A stretch of DNA of 64,000 nt. It comes from Paractinoplanes rishiriensis (GTDB lineage: Bacteria > Actinomycetota > Actinomycetes > Mycobacteriales > Micromonosporaceae). The stretch covers positions 248,001 to 312,000 of the forward strand of contig NZ_BOMV01000001.1 of the NCBI RefSeq assembly GCF_016862375.1, written 5' to 3'. Position 1 is the first letter of the stretch, and every line of letters starts with the position of its first letter. A program made the position numbers and the translations under genes. Below, piece by piece: positions 17,378 to 29,737 of this stretch. The notes under the pieces were generated by a model. It was not told where the DNA came from, did no database searches, and saw only the letters and a list, made by a program, of their open reading frames with translations.

Positions 17378-19108
17378 TTATCGTGTGGCAACCACCACCG
17401 CGCTCTCGGCCGGCAGTTCCACCCGGTCGCGTTGCAGCACCACGCCCGGCTCGGTGGCCAGCAGCACCCCGGTCGGCACCGCCCCCACGCTGACCGTCTG
17501 CGGCACCGGGGCCAGGTTGGCCGCCACCACGCAGTTGCCGCGGCGGATCACCACGTACTGGTCGCCGTGCCACACCTGCACCCGGTCGAGCCACGGGTTG
17601 GACAGGTCGGCGCGGCTGCGACGCAGCGCGATCAGCCTGCGGTACAGCGCCAGGATCTCGGCGTGGCCGGGCTTGTCCTTTTCGGCCCAGTCCAGCTTGG
17701 AACGCTCGAAGGTGGCCACGTCCTGCGGGTCCGGCACCTCGGCCTCGGCCCAGCCGTGCGCCGCGAACTCGCGCCGCCGTCCGGTCTGGACCGCGGCGGC
17801 CAGTTCCGGCTCGGGATGACTGGTGAAGAACTGCCAGGGGCTGCTGGCCGCCCACTCCTCGCCCATGAACAGCATGGGCGTGAACGGCGAGGTGAGCAGC
17901 AGGGTGGCACCGACCTTGAGCAGGCCGGGCGAGAGCAGCGCGGACAGCCGGTCGCCGGTGGCCCGGTTGCCGATCTGGTCGTGGTTCTGCAGGAAGGCGA
18001 CGAACCGGTGGCCGGGCGTGAGGCCGCGGTTGACCGGCCGGCCGTGCCGCCGGCCCCGGAAGCTGCTCCAGGTGCCGGCGTGGAAGAAGGCGCCCTCCAG
18101 CACGGTCTGCAGGCAGTCCAGCGAGCCGAAGTCGCCGTAGTAGCCCTGCCGCTCGCCGGTGAGCAGGGTGTGCAGCGCGTGGTGCACGTCGTCGTCCCAC
18201 TGGGCCTGCAGGCCGAAGCCGCCGGCCTCGCGCGGCGTGATCAGCTTGGGGTCGTTGAGGTCCGACTCGGCGATCAGCGACAGCGGCCGGCCCAGCTGGG
18301 TGGACAGCGTCTCGACCTCGACCGCGAGCTGCTCCAGCAGGTTGATCGCGGAGTGGTCGACCAGCGCGTGCACGGCGTCCAGCCGCAGGCCGTCGAGGTG
18401 GTAGTCGCGCAGCCACATCAGCACGTTGTCGGCGATGTACCGGCGGACCCCGTCGGCGTGCGGGCCGTCCAGGTTGACCGAGTCGCCCCACGGGTTCGAC
18501 CCGGACGTGCTCAGGTAGGGCGCGAACATCGGTGCGTACGCGCCGCTCGGTCCGAAGTGGTTGTAGACCACGTCGAGCACCACGCCGAGGCCGCGCCGGT
18601 GCGCCGCGTCGACGAACCGCTTCAGGCCGTCCGGGCCGCCGTACGGCTCGTGCGGCGCGTACCAGCAGACCCCGTCGTAGCCCCAGTTGTACTCGCCGTT
18701 GAAGCCGTTCACCGGCAGCAGCTCGACCAGGTCGACGCCCAGCTCGACCAGGTGGTCGAGGCGCTCGATGGCGGCGTCGAACGTGCCCTGCGGAGTGAAC
18801 GTCCCGATGTGCAGCTCGTACAGGACCGCGCCGGGCAGCTGCCGGCCGGTCCAGCCCTGATCCGTCCAGGCGAAGGCGTCGTGGTCGTACAGCCGGCTCT
18901 GACCGTGCACACCGTGCGGCTGCCAGGGCGAGCGCGGGTCGGGCAGCGGCGTCTCGGCATCCGGCAGCACGTACGCGTACTCGTCACCGGATTTTGCCCC
19001 CGGGACGTCGAGGCGCCACCAGCCGTCCTCGCCGCGTTCCATCTCCCGCTCCGCACCGGCCAGCAGCAGCTTGGGCGTCTTCTCGGGAACCCAGACCTCG
19101 AACAGCAT
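17378..19108 (-). CDS. treZ: Malto-oligosyltrehalose trehalohydrolase
   Basis: Releases trehalose from maltooligosyltrehalose. The 576-residue GH13 protein has an N-terminal CBM48-like segment, then the barrel motifs VVLDVVYNHFGPSGAY, DGLRLDAVHALVD (nucleophile Asp), LIAESDLNDPKL (acid/base Glu) and FLQNHDQIGNRATGDR. The TreZ-specific MLFMGEEWAASSPWQFFTSH is present. It begins two bases after the treY stop and is the last gene of treX-treY-treZ. Confidence 0.96.
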   Translation of the reverse strand: MLFEVWVPEKTPKLLLAGAEREMERGEDGWWRLDVPGAKSGDEYAYVLPDAETPLPDPRSPWQPHGVHGQSRLYDHDAFAWTDQGWTGRQLPGAVLYELHIGTFTPQGTFDAAIERLDHLVELGVDLVELLPVNGFNGEYNWGYDGVCWYAPHEPYGGPDGLKRFVDAAHRRGLGVVLDVVYNHFGPSGAYAPMFAPYLSTSGSNPWGDSVNLDGPHADGVRRYIADNVLMWLRDYHLDGLRLDAVHALVDHSAINLLEQLAVEVETLSTQLGRPLSLIAESDLNDPKLITPREAGGFGLQAQWDDDVHHALHTLLTGERQGYYGDFGSLDCLQTVLEGAFFHAGTWSSFRGRRHGRPVNRGLTPGHRFVAFLQNHDQIGNRATGDRLSALLSPGLLKVGATLLLTSPFTPMLFMGEEWAASSPWQFFTSHPEPELAAAVQTGRRREFAAHGWAEAEVPDPQDVATFERSKLDWAEKDKPGHAEILALYRRLIALRRSRADLSNPWLDRVQVWHGDQYVVIRRGNCVVAANLAPVPQTVSVGAVPTGVLLATEPGVVLQRDRVELPAESAVVVATR

Positions 19109-19110
19109 GC

Positions 19111-21378
19111 CTACTCTTTCACCAGCAGGGCGACGGGATAGGTGCGCAACAGCTCGGCCACCGCGATGCGGTTACCGCCGTAACTGGTATTCGTGAAGAC
19201 TTCCGTCCAGCTGTGGCCGTCGAGTGACACCGTGGTGTCACCCCAGCCGCCGTGCCGTGACAATCCGACTGGCAGCCGGGTGGCGATCGTCACCGCGCCG
19301 CCCCGGTCGAAGGCCAGCACGTGCTCGCCCACCCGGCCCTCGGCGAACACCGGGTGGTAGCCGGTGAACAGCTCCGGCCGCTGCCGGCGCAGGCGCAGGG
19401 TCCGGGCGGTGACCAGCAGCTTCGCGGCGCCGCTGTGGTCCACCGGCGGCTGCCAGCCGTCGTCGATGCGGGCCAGCAACTCGCGCCGGGCCGCGAAGTC
19501 GACCGGGCGCCGGTTGTCCGGGTCGACCAGCGAGAAGTCCCACAGCTCGCTGCCCTGGTAGACGTCGGGCACGCCGGGCATGGTGAGCTGCACGGCCTTC
19601 TGCCCGAGCGCGTTCGACCAGCCGGGCGGGGTGATCGACTCGGCGAAGCCGGCCACCTCCCGGTGCAGCGCCGGGTCGTCGTAGATCCGGTCGACCAGGT
19701 CGCGCAGCAGGCTCTCGAACTCCTCGTCGGGCTGCTGCCAGGTGGTTCCGGTGGCTGCCTCCCGTGCGGCTTTTTGGGCGTACGCCTGCAGGCGCTCCCG
19801 CGAGATCGGCCAGGCACCGACCGCGGCCTGCCAGACCAGGTGCGCCAGCGCCGGGTCGGGCAGCGGTGCGATCCGCACCCAGCGGCGCACCACCTCGGTC
19901 CAGTCCCCCGGCACCTCGGCGAGCACCGCGAGCCGGGCCCGCACGTCCTCGCTGCGCTTGGTGTCATGCGTGGAGAGGGTGGTCATGGCGTCCGGCCAGC
20001 GTCGTCCGCGCTCGGCGGTGACCTCGTGGAACTCGTCCGGGCTGACGCCGAAGTGGGCCGGGTCGTTGCCCACCTCGTTGCGGGCGGTGAACCTGGTCCA
20101 GCGGTAGAAGGAGGTGTCCTCCACGCCCTTGGCCATCACCGCGCCGGTGAACTGCTGGAAGAGTACGGCCAACTCGTCTTCGGGGTTGCGCAGCCGGGCG
20201 GTGAGCCGGTCCAGCACCGGGATCAGCTGCGGGCGGCGGCGTCCGGCCTCGGCCCGCGCCTTGGCCAGGTGCCGCGAGCCGAACGGCAGATAGGAGCGGT
20301 AGACCGGGAAGCAGGCGGCCAGCTCGGCCAGGGCCCGCGGGGCGCCGTCCAGATCGGGCACCAGCCGCGTCAGCCGGGTCAGCTCGGCGGCCAGCATGGT
20401 GGTCGCCACGTTCAGCTTGGCCTCGTGCACCTGGTCCTGCCAGGACGTCTCGGTGCCGGTCAGGTGGTGCTGCAGGGTGTCGAAGAACGCCTCGGTGCCC
20501 GGGTCGACGAAGACGCCGCATACCTCGGCGAGCGCGTCGTATCCGGTGGTGCCGGCCACCGGCCAGGGCGGCAGTTCCTCGCCCGGCTCCAGGATCTTCT
20601 CCACCACCAGCCAGGCGTCCGGCGCGGCGTCGTGCAGGCGTTGCAGGTAGGCGCCGGGGTCGCGCAACCCGTCCGGGTGGTCGACCCGGATGCCCTGCAC
20701 CAGGCCCTCGGCGTACCATCGCAGGATCTCGGCGTGGGTGGCGTCGAAGACCGCCGGATCCTCCACCCGCAGGCCGGCCAGGTCGACGATGGAGAAGAAC
20801 CGGCGGTAGCCGAGCTCGGCGTCGCCGCGGGTCCAGGCCACCAGCTCGTAGTGCTGCCGGTCGTGGATCTCCTGCGGCGAGCCGTCGCCGGTGCCCTCGG
20901 CGATCGGGAACCGTTTCTCGTAGTAGCGCAGTTCGCCGTCCTCGACGGTCAGCTTGTCGAGCTCGCCGGGGTCGGTGCCCAGGGCCGGCAGCAGCAGCCG
21001 CCCCCGCGACCAGTCGATGTCGTAGAACTCGGCGAACTCCGACTTCTGGCCGTTGCGCAGCACGTCCCACCAGGTCGGGTTGGCGTGCGGCACGGCCACC
21101 CCGGCGTGGTTCGGGACGATGTCGACCACCAGGCCCAGGTTGGCCGCGCGCAGGGCGCCGGCCAGCGACTTGAGCCCGTCGGCGCCGCCCAGCGCGGGGC
21201 TGACCATCCGGTGGTCCACCACGTCGTAGCCGTGCTCGGAACCCGGAGCCGCGGTCAGCAGCGGCGAGGTGTAGAGGTGGCTGGCACCGAGGTCGGCCAG
21301 GTAGTCGGCGAGTTCGGCGGCGGCGGACAGGGGGAACTCGGGGCGGACCTGAACTCGATAGGTTCCGGAAGGGGGCAC
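19111..21378 (-). CDS. treY: Malto-oligosyltrehalose synthase
   Basis: Isomerises the reducing end of maltodextrins to an alpha,alpha-1,1 linkage. From the GTG at 21378 the protein is 755 residues and begins VPPSGTYRVQVRPEFPL, the expected TreY N-terminus; longer readings run antisense-frame into treX. Diagnostic blocks: YLADLGASHLYTSPLLTA, GLVVDIVPNHAGVA, FFSIVDLAGLRVEDPAVF, GIRVDHPDGLRDP, VVEKILEPGEELP, VMAKGVEDTSFYRW, STHDTKRSEDVRARL and MPGVPDVYQGSELWD. One base separates it from the treX stop. Confidence 0.96.
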   Translation of the reverse strand: MPPSGTYRVQVRPEFPLSAAAELADYLADLGASHLYTSPLLTAAPGSEHGYDVVDHRMVSPALGGADGLKSLAGALRAANLGLVVDIVPNHAGVAVPHANPTWWDVLRNGQKSEFAEFYDIDWSRGRLLLPALGTDPGELDKLTVEDGELRYYEKRFPIAEGTGDGSPQEIHDRQHYELVAWTRGDAELGYRRFFSIVDLAGLRVEDPAVFDATHAEILRWYAEGLVQGIRVDHPDGLRDPGAYLQRLHDAAPDAWLVVEKILEPGEELPPWPVAGTTGYDALAEVCGVFVDPGTEAFFDTLQHHLTGTETSWQDQVHEAKLNVATTMLAAELTRLTRLVPDLDGAPRALAELAACFPVYRSYLPFGSRHLAKARAEAGRRRPQLIPVLDRLTARLRNPEDELAVLFQQFTGAVMAKGVEDTSFYRWTRFTARNEVGNDPAHFGVSPDEFHEVTAERGRRWPDAMTTLSTHDTKRSEDVRARLAVLAEVPGDWTEVVRRWVRIAPLPDPALAHLVWQAAVGAWPISRERLQAYAQKAAREAATGTTWQQPDEEFESLLRDLVDRIYDDPALHREVAGFAESITPPGWSNALGQKAVQLTMPGVPDVYQGSELWDFSLVDPDNRRPVDFAARRELLARIDDGWQPPVDHSGAAKLLVTARTLRLRRQRPELFTGYHPVFAEGRVGEHVLAFDRGGAVTIATRLPVGLSRHGGWGDTTVSLDGHSWTEVFTNTSYGGNRIAVAELLRTYPVALLVKE

Positions 21379-21379
21379 G

Positions 21380-23491
<2,112 letters not shown>

Positions 23492-23887
23492 GCGGTGCTC
23501 CCACCCTCGCCAGGCCACCCGACGTGGCGCCCTGTAGATGCCCATCGGCCGACGACGTAATCCTGTGCGGCCGCGTCAGCGGCCATTCTCACCGATGCGG
23601 CTGATAACGTCTGCGCGACTGTCCGGTTACCCGCAGATACGTACCCCCGACGGGTTTGATCGGCTTCTGAATCGACCCGCATACGAGGCGACGTGCCGCA
23701 CATCCCGCCGATCGTTTTCGGACTAAGGCCTCCGCACCCGCCGCGGACACGGACTGTAGATCTGGGACGGCCGGCTCGGCCTGGCCGCCTGACCTGAGAA
23801 CGTGCTCGCCGCCCAGGTGCCGGCCACCCCGCTCCGGAGAAATAGTGCGCTGAATCTCGCATTCCGGCCCGTCCGGATCCGCTCCGC
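23492..23887. other. Gene-free spacer between divergent treX and LAL regulator
   Basis: About 400 bases between two outward-reading genes, so it must contain both promoters. Local base composition is less GC-rich than the flanking genes around 23580-23720. I see no convincing -35/-10 pair, riboswitch or RNA gene. Confidence 0.6.
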
Positions 23888-26500
23888 GTGCGAACAACTC
23901 TCGTGGAGTATGCGGAGACGTGGCCGCTGATCGGCCGGGACGACGAACTCAAGGCGGCCGCGACGGCCCTGACCAGCGGCGGCCTCGTGCTGACCGGCCA
24001 GCCCGGCGTGGGCCGCACCAGGCTGGCCGGCGAGGTGCTGCGCCGCTGGGTCGCCACCGGCGGCGAGCACGAGTGGGTGACCGCCACCCGGACAGCCGCC
24101 GCCGAGCCGCTCGCGGCCGTGTCCCACCTGCTGCCCGCCGGCCTCCGCGCCGGCCAGCTCCCGGCCGTGCTGGCCGCGGCGGCGGCCCGGTTCGCCCGGC
24201 GGCCCGGCCCGGTTCTCGTCGGAGTCGACGACGCCCACCTGCTCGACGACGCCTCCGCCACGCTGCTGCACCACCTGGCCGCTCGCCGGCTGGCCACCCT
24301 GGTCGTCACGGTCCGCGACGGCGAGCCGGTGCCGGACGCGGTGCGGCCACTCTGCACCGGCACCCGGATCGAGACCGGCCCGCTGCCACCACCGGCCGCC
24401 CGGCGCCTGCTGTCCGCGGCGCTGGGTGGCCCCGTCGACCCGATCAGCGCCCGGCGCCTGGTCCGGCTGGCCGCCGGCAACCCGCTGCTGCTGCGCGAAC
24501 TCCTCACCGACACGCTGGAGGGCGGCGAGCTGGACCGCACCGAGGGCTGCTGGCACTGGACCGGCCGGGTGCCGGCCGGCCGCCGCCTGACCGGCACGAT
24601 CACCTCCCGGCTGCGCACCCTGCCGGCCGACGTCCGCGCCGTGCTCGAACTGGTCGCCGCCGCCGAGCCGCTCATCCTGGCCCGGGCCGAGCAGGTCACC
24701 GGCCCGGCCGCGATCGAGGCGGCCGAGCGCAGCGGCCTCGCGGTGGCCGACCGCGACGGCACCCGCAGCCGGCTGCGCCTCGCCCAGCCGCTGGCCGGCG
24801 TGGTGCTGCGCGCCGGGCTGCCGGCCGGCCGGGCCACCGCGATCCGGCGCGACCTGACCGGCACCCACGGATCCGGCCCGGTGCGCCTGCACGACGACGT
24901 GCTGCTCGCCGGTGTGCGGCACCGCGGCCTGCTGATGGCGGCGGCCCGGCGCGCGGTGGCCCGGTTCGACCTGGCCCCGGCCGAACGCCTGGCCGCCGCC
25001 GCCCGCGACGCCGGCCACCCCGCCGCCGACTGGCTGCTCGCCGAGATCCTGCTGCTGCGCGGCCGGAGCGCCGAGGCCGCCGCGGTGCTGCCCACCGTGC
25101 CGCCGCGCACCCCCGGCCAGGACGTAACCGGAGGCCTGGTCCGCTACTGGGGCCTCAACCGGGTGGTCGAGGCGGAGCGGGCGCTGCACGGCGGCCACCC
25201 GCTGACCCGCGCCACGCGCTCGTGGCTGCTGCTCTTCGACGGCCACTGCCACGACGCCCTGACCACCGCCGAGTCGGTGGCCGGCCCGGCGCTGCCGCCC
25301 GCCGCCGGCCGCCCCGCGCTGCTGCGGGCCGCCGCGGCCGGCGCTCTCGCGGCCGGCCTGCTGGGCCGGCGCGCCCGGGCCGGCGAGCTGGCCGCCGCCG
25401 GTGCCGCGGCCGCCGGTGACGACCCGTGGGGCCGGGCGCTGGCCGGTTTCGGGCTCTGCGCGGCGCGGCTGGTGGCGGGTGAGCCGGCGGCCGCCGGTTC
25501 GCTGGCCGAGGACGGGCACCGGGCGGCCGTGTTCGCCGAGGCGCCGGCGCTGGCCGGGGTGTGGGCCGGGCTGCGCGGCATGGCGGCGACCGCGATGGGC
25601 CGGCCGGCCACCGGGCGGGCCGCGCTGCGTGAGGCGCTGGTGCTGCTCGACGGGGCCGACCCGGCGCACCTGAGCTGGGTGCTGCTGGCCGAACTGGCCG
25701 GTGCCTGCGCACTGGCCGGCGACACCGCCGAGGCGGCCGCGTGCCTGGCCCGCTCGGACGAGCACCGGACCGCCGCCAACCGGATCTTCGTGGCCTGGGC
25801 CGAGCGCAACCGGGCCTGGGTGCTGGCGGCCGGCGGCAGCGTCCCGGCGGCGGTTCGCCGGGTCGAGCACGCGGCCCGGCTCGCCCGCGAGACCCAGCAG
25901 CCCGGCCTCGAGGTGCTCTGCCACTACGACGCGGCCCGGCTGGGCGCCGCCCACCGGGCCCGGCACCGCCTGCGCGAACTGGCCGCCCGCCTGCCGGACG
26001 GCTTCGCCGGGGTGCTGGCCGACGCGGCCGGCGGCCTGGCCGACCGGGACCCGGCCGTGCTGGAGCGGGCCACCGCGGCGCTGGCCGCCCGCGGGCACAC
26101 CCTGCTCGCCGCCGAGGTCGCGGTGGCCGCGCTGGACGCGTACCGCCGCGCCGGCCGCACCGACGGCACCCGCCGCGCCGCCGAGCGGGCCGCCACCCTG
26201 GCCGGACTCTGCCCGGGGGTGCGCACTCCGCTCCTCGGCGGCGGGGCCACCCGCGGACGGGCGCCGGCCGCGCTGACCCTGCGCGAGCGCGAGGTGGCCC
26301 TGCTGGCGCCGGCCCTGCCGAGCCGGGAGATCGCGGCGCGGCTCGGCCTGTCGGTCCGCACGGTCGACAACGTGCTGGGCCGGGTCTATCAGAAGCTCGG
26401 AATCGGGGGCCGGGCCGAACTCTCCACCATCCTGCCGGCCACACCCGTCCCCGCGCGGGTGCCGGCCCTGTCCGGACGGACACCCGGTCATGACGATTGA
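23888..26500 (+). CDS. LuxR-family LAL-type ATPase regulator
   Basis: A large (870-residue) signal-transduction ATPase with C-terminal DNA binding. The N-terminal block PLIGRDDELKAAATAL leads into a P-loop GQPGVGRTRLAGEVL in which the Walker A lysine is arginine, then Walker B VLVGVDDAHLLDD. A long alanine-rich helical (TPR-like) middle follows, and a LuxR HTH at about 795-850: LTLREREVALLAPALPSREIAARLGLSVRTVDNVLGRVYQKLG. Start is the GTG at 23888 or the in-frame GTG at 23903. The 3' end overlaps the next gene by 11 bases, suggesting they act together. Target unknown. Confidence 0.9.
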   Translation: MRTTLVEYAETWPLIGRDDELKAAATALTSGGLVLTGQPGVGRTRLAGEVLRRWVATGGEHEWVTATRTAAAEPLAAVSHLLPAGLRAGQLPAVLAAAAARFARRPGPVLVGVDDAHLLDDASATLLHHLAARRLATLVVTVRDGEPVPDAVRPLCTGTRIETGPLPPPAARRLLSAALGGPVDPISARRLVRLAAGNPLLLRELLTDTLEGGELDRTEGCWHWTGRVPAGRRLTGTITSRLRTLPADVRAVLELVAAAEPLILARAEQVTGPAAIEAAERSGLAVADRDGTRSRLRLAQPLAGVVLRAGLPAGRATAIRRDLTGTHGSGPVRLHDDVLLAGVRHRGLLMAAARRAVARFDLAPAERLAAAARDAGHPAADWLLAEILLLRGRSAEAAAVLPTVPPRTPGQDVTGGLVRYWGLNRVVEAERALHGGHPLTRATRSWLLLFDGHCHDALTTAESVAGPALPPAAGRPALLRAAAAGALAAGLLGRRARAGELAAAGAAAAGDDPWGRALAGFGLCAARLVAGEPAAAGSLAEDGHRAAVFAEAPALAGVWAGLRGMAATAMGRPATGRAALREALVLLDGADPAHLSWVLLAELAGACALAGDTAEAAACLARSDEHRTAANRIFVAWAERNRAWVLAAGGSVPAAVRRVEHAARLARETQQPGLEVLCHYDAARLGAAHRARHRLRELAARLPDGFAGVLADAAGGLADRDPAVLERATAALAARGHTLLAAEVAVAALDAYRRAGRTDGTRRAAERAATLAGLCPGVRTPLLGGGATRGRAPAALTLREREVALLAPALPSREIAARLGLSVRTVDNVLGRVYQKLGIGGRAELSTILPATPVPARVPALSGRTPGHDD

Positions 26501-27473
26501 CGACGGCTGCGACCTCGACGAACTGGCCGCCTGGGCCCTGGGCGGCGGCGACCCGGCCGAAGACTCCCGGCTCCGCGCCCACTTGGAGACGTGCCCGGTC
26601 TGCCGGGCGCGCGCCGCGACGTTCCGCCAGGCGGTGGGCTGGCTCGGCTACTCGGTGCCGGCCGTCGAGCCACCGTCCGCGCTGCGCGGTCAGGTGCTGG
26701 CCGCGGCCCGCGACCACCGCGAACCCTGCCATTCCCCGCTGACCGCCGACCTGCGCCGCTGGGCCGGCCAGATCGCCGCGCTGGACGCCGAACTGGCCAC
26801 GCTCACCGCCGGCCAGTGGCGGGCACCGGTGGCCAAGCACGCCACGGTCCGCGGCGTGGTGGCCCACCTGTCCGGCAACGACCGCCTGGTCACCATCGAC
26901 CCGCCGCTGCGCGAGGCCGCCGCGCCGGCCGAGGCCGAGGCGGGGGCCAGGGCGGCCTGGCGCGGCAGCGCGGAGGGTCTGCTGCTCCGGGTGGGCGGCG
27001 CCGGTGCCATGGTGGCCGCCCGGCCGGTGCGGCTGGCCGGCCGCTGGGGTGCCGTCCGGCCGCTGTCCGACGCTCTCGTGCAGCGCGGCTTCGAGACCTG
27101 GATCCACGCCGACGACGTCCGCGCCGCGGTCGGCCGGCCGCTGCGCCCGGCGCCGCCCGACCAGGTGCGGGCCATCGTCGCGCTGAGCGTCCGACTGCTG
27201 CCGGGTGCGCTGCTGGCCACCGGGCGGCACCGGCCCGGCGGCGCCGCGATGCTGGTGCTGACCGGCGACGGCGGCGGCGAGTGGACCGTCCCGCTGCACC
27301 CCGGCATCCCGCCGGACGGCCCGGTCGCGGCGACCGTCACCGGTGACGCGGCCGGCTACTGCCGGCTGCTGGCCGGCCGTCGCGCCGTGACCGCCTACCC
27401 GCACGAGGTCAACGGCTCGGCCGCCGTCGCCGCCGACCTGCTGGCCACCGCGGCCACCCTGGGCTGCGACTAG
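26490..27473 (+). CDS. Zinc-finger (zf-HC2/ZAS-like) fused to a MDMPI-type domain
   Basis: A 327-residue two-domain protein. Residues 1-40 resemble an anti-sigma zinc finger (HLETCPVCR; H31, C35, C38). Residues about 85-215 look like the DinB/mycothiol-dependent maleylpyruvate isomerase N-terminal bundle, with its metal ligands apparently present: H126 in VVAHLSGND and the E-x3-H pair E202/H206 in FETWIHADD. The C-terminal 100 residues form a small SCP2-like tail. It overlaps the LAL regulator gene, so it may sense thiol or metal state and modulate that regulator or a sigma factor. No sigma factor is adjacent. Function inferred only. Confidence 0.78.
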   Translation: MTIDDGCDLDELAAWALGGGDPAEDSRLRAHLETCPVCRARAATFRQAVGWLGYSVPAVEPPSALRGQVLAAARDHREPCHSPLTADLRRWAGQIAALDAELATLTAGQWRAPVAKHATVRGVVAHLSGNDRLVTIDPPLREAAAPAEAEAGARAAWRGSAEGLLLRVGGAGAMVAARPVRLAGRWGAVRPLSDALVQRGFETWIHADDVRAAVGRPLRPAPPDQVRAIVALSVRLLPGALLATGRHRPGGAAMLVLTGDGGGEWTVPLHPGIPPDGPVAATVTGDAAGYCRLLAGRRAVTAYPHEVNGSAAVAADLLATAATLGCD

Positions 27474-28005
27474 TGGATCGGTGTTGCCGGGTCCGGCTGG
27501 CCCTGGCGACACGGCGTTCGCCTGGGCATTTTGCCGCAAACGCCCGCCCCGGCTCTCGCCCGCGACACGATGTTGTCGATCTGCCGCTCGTGGATAGTTC
27601 GTGGATGACAGCTTCACTTTCGCCACCCGTTATGCGTGTTATGAGAAGGAGACCTGCCGAACTCCTGAGCGGCATTCTTCGTTCCCAGCCGTGGTTCCCA
27701 GCAACCAAATGTCGAGACAGGCCCCACGCCGTGGCGGTCGTCCCGGAAAGTGGTCGATCGTTCCCGTCAGTCGGTAAATCCGAGGGAGCAAAAGCCACGG
27801 AACCTCCCATAAGGTCGCGCCACGGACGGACCTGGTCGAGTTCCTGCTCGACCGAGTCTTTTGCGTGGACCGGTGATGCCTCGGCGTCAAGCCCTCGGTC
27901 GAGTGGCTTCCGCTTCCCGGTCTCGTGGCACCCGGAGATGTATCGAGGGCGGCGGCGGGGGCTCTGGATTCTCGATCATGTCGGGTTGCGCCAGTCGAAC
28001 GCGAA

Positions 28006-28613
<608 letters not shown>

Positions 28614-29068
28614 TTGATGTCAAGCGCTGGCTTCGGGGGTGCTTTTGGTCGCCTATGTAACGTTTTAGGCTATGCTGCGGTCACCGCCAGTGCGGTGGTG
28701 CCGCCGTCCAGGGTGATCAACCCGGACGGTCTATCGGTGCCCGGTTAAAGTGGTATTTATCAGATGGATTCCCGGCGGGTGCCGCATTGCCGGACGATCA
28801 GGTCAAAGGCTGGGATGGCGGTCGGCCTTATCGGCGGGTGTTCTCAGGTCGGCGCACGGCCGGGGCAGGCCGAGCGATTCGGTCATACCAAGGTCCACCA
28901 AATCGCGGGCCGCATTCCGGCAACTGGCCGTACACCTGACGCATATCCGACCGGACGGCCTCCTTGAACGGCGAAACAGCAGCGCCACCACCAGCGGAAA
29001 CGTAGTTTTCGGGGCGAGTTTGTCGGCGTCATTCGGTAAAGCTGTTTCGCTATTTCCGGGAGGAAAGA

Positions 29069-29704
29069 ATGTTGCAGGAAATCGCCACCGCCGGAATTAT
29101 GTTTCTCTCGTCCCTGGCGGCACCCGCGGGACCGGCGGTCCAGTTCGCCCCGCCACCCGACAAGATTGTCATCGGCGTAGCCAGTGCGAACGGTTCCGGC
29201 TGTCCGGACAAGTCCGCGGAAGTGCAGGTCTCCGGGGACAACACCGCCTTCACCGTGATCTACAGCGAGTACCAGGCTCAGGTCGGCGTGGGTGCGGAAC
29301 CGGACGAGTTCCGCCGCAACTGCCAGTTGATCCTCAATGTGCACGTTCCGCAGGGCTACACGTTCGCGATCGCCAAGACCGACTACCGCGGTTTCGCCCG
29401 GCTGGCCGCCGGTGCCTGGGCCTACCAGCAGGCCAACTACTACTTCCAGGGCGACTCGCACACGGCCAAGGCCCGGCACAACTTCAAGGGCTACTTCGAC
29501 AACGACTGGCAGACCACCGACCTCGTCGGCATCGAGGCGCTGGTGTGGGCGAAGTGCGGGGCCAAGCGCTTCTTCAACATCAACACCGAGCTGCGGGTGG
29601 GTGTCGGCACCTCCGACCCCAAGACCACCACCAGCCTGATCACCATGGACTCCACCGACACCGAGATCTCGACGATCTTCCACCTGGCCTGGAAGAAGTG
29701 CTGA
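29069..29704 (+). CDS. Secreted DUF4360 protein
   Basis: A 211-residue exported protein of unknown function, of a type abundant in actinobacteria. A short hydrophobic signal segment (IATAGIMFLSSLAAPAGPA) is followed by the DUF4360 pattern: PPPDKIVIGVASANGSGCPD, DNTAFTVIYSEYQAQVG, FRRNCQLILNVHVPQGYTFA, DYRGFARLAAGA, ANYYFQGDSH and the terminal WKKC cysteine. Three or four conserved cysteines probably form disulfides outside the cell. A GGAGG sequence lies just upstream of the ATG (gggaggaaagaATG). It converges with panE. Confidence 0.9.
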   Translation: MLQEIATAGIMFLSSLAAPAGPAVQFAPPPDKIVIGVASANGSGCPDKSAEVQVSGDNTAFTVIYSEYQAQVGVGAEPDEFRRNCQLILNVHVPQGYTFAIAKTDYRGFARLAAGAWAYQQANYYFQGDSHTAKARHNFKGYFDNDWQTTDLVGIEALVWAKCGAKRFFNINTELRVGVGTSDPKTTTSLITMDSTDTEISTIFHLAWKKC

Positions 29705-29721
29705 TCCACCGGATCCGGCGG

Positions 29722-29737
29722 GCGGGCCTCAGCCCGC
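29722..29737. terminator. Candidate bidirectional hairpin between DUF4360 and panE
   Basis: A perfect six-base-pair GC stem (GCGGGC / GCCCGC) with a four-base loop lies at the convergent junction and includes the panE stop codon in the loop. No T-run follows on either strand, so terminator activity is uncertain. Confidence 0.35.

Noticed and set aside
23723..26491. 922-residue minus-strand frame opposite the LAL regulator
   Set aside because: Low-complexity Gly/Arg/Gln-rich translation expected from the antisense of an alanine-rich gene.
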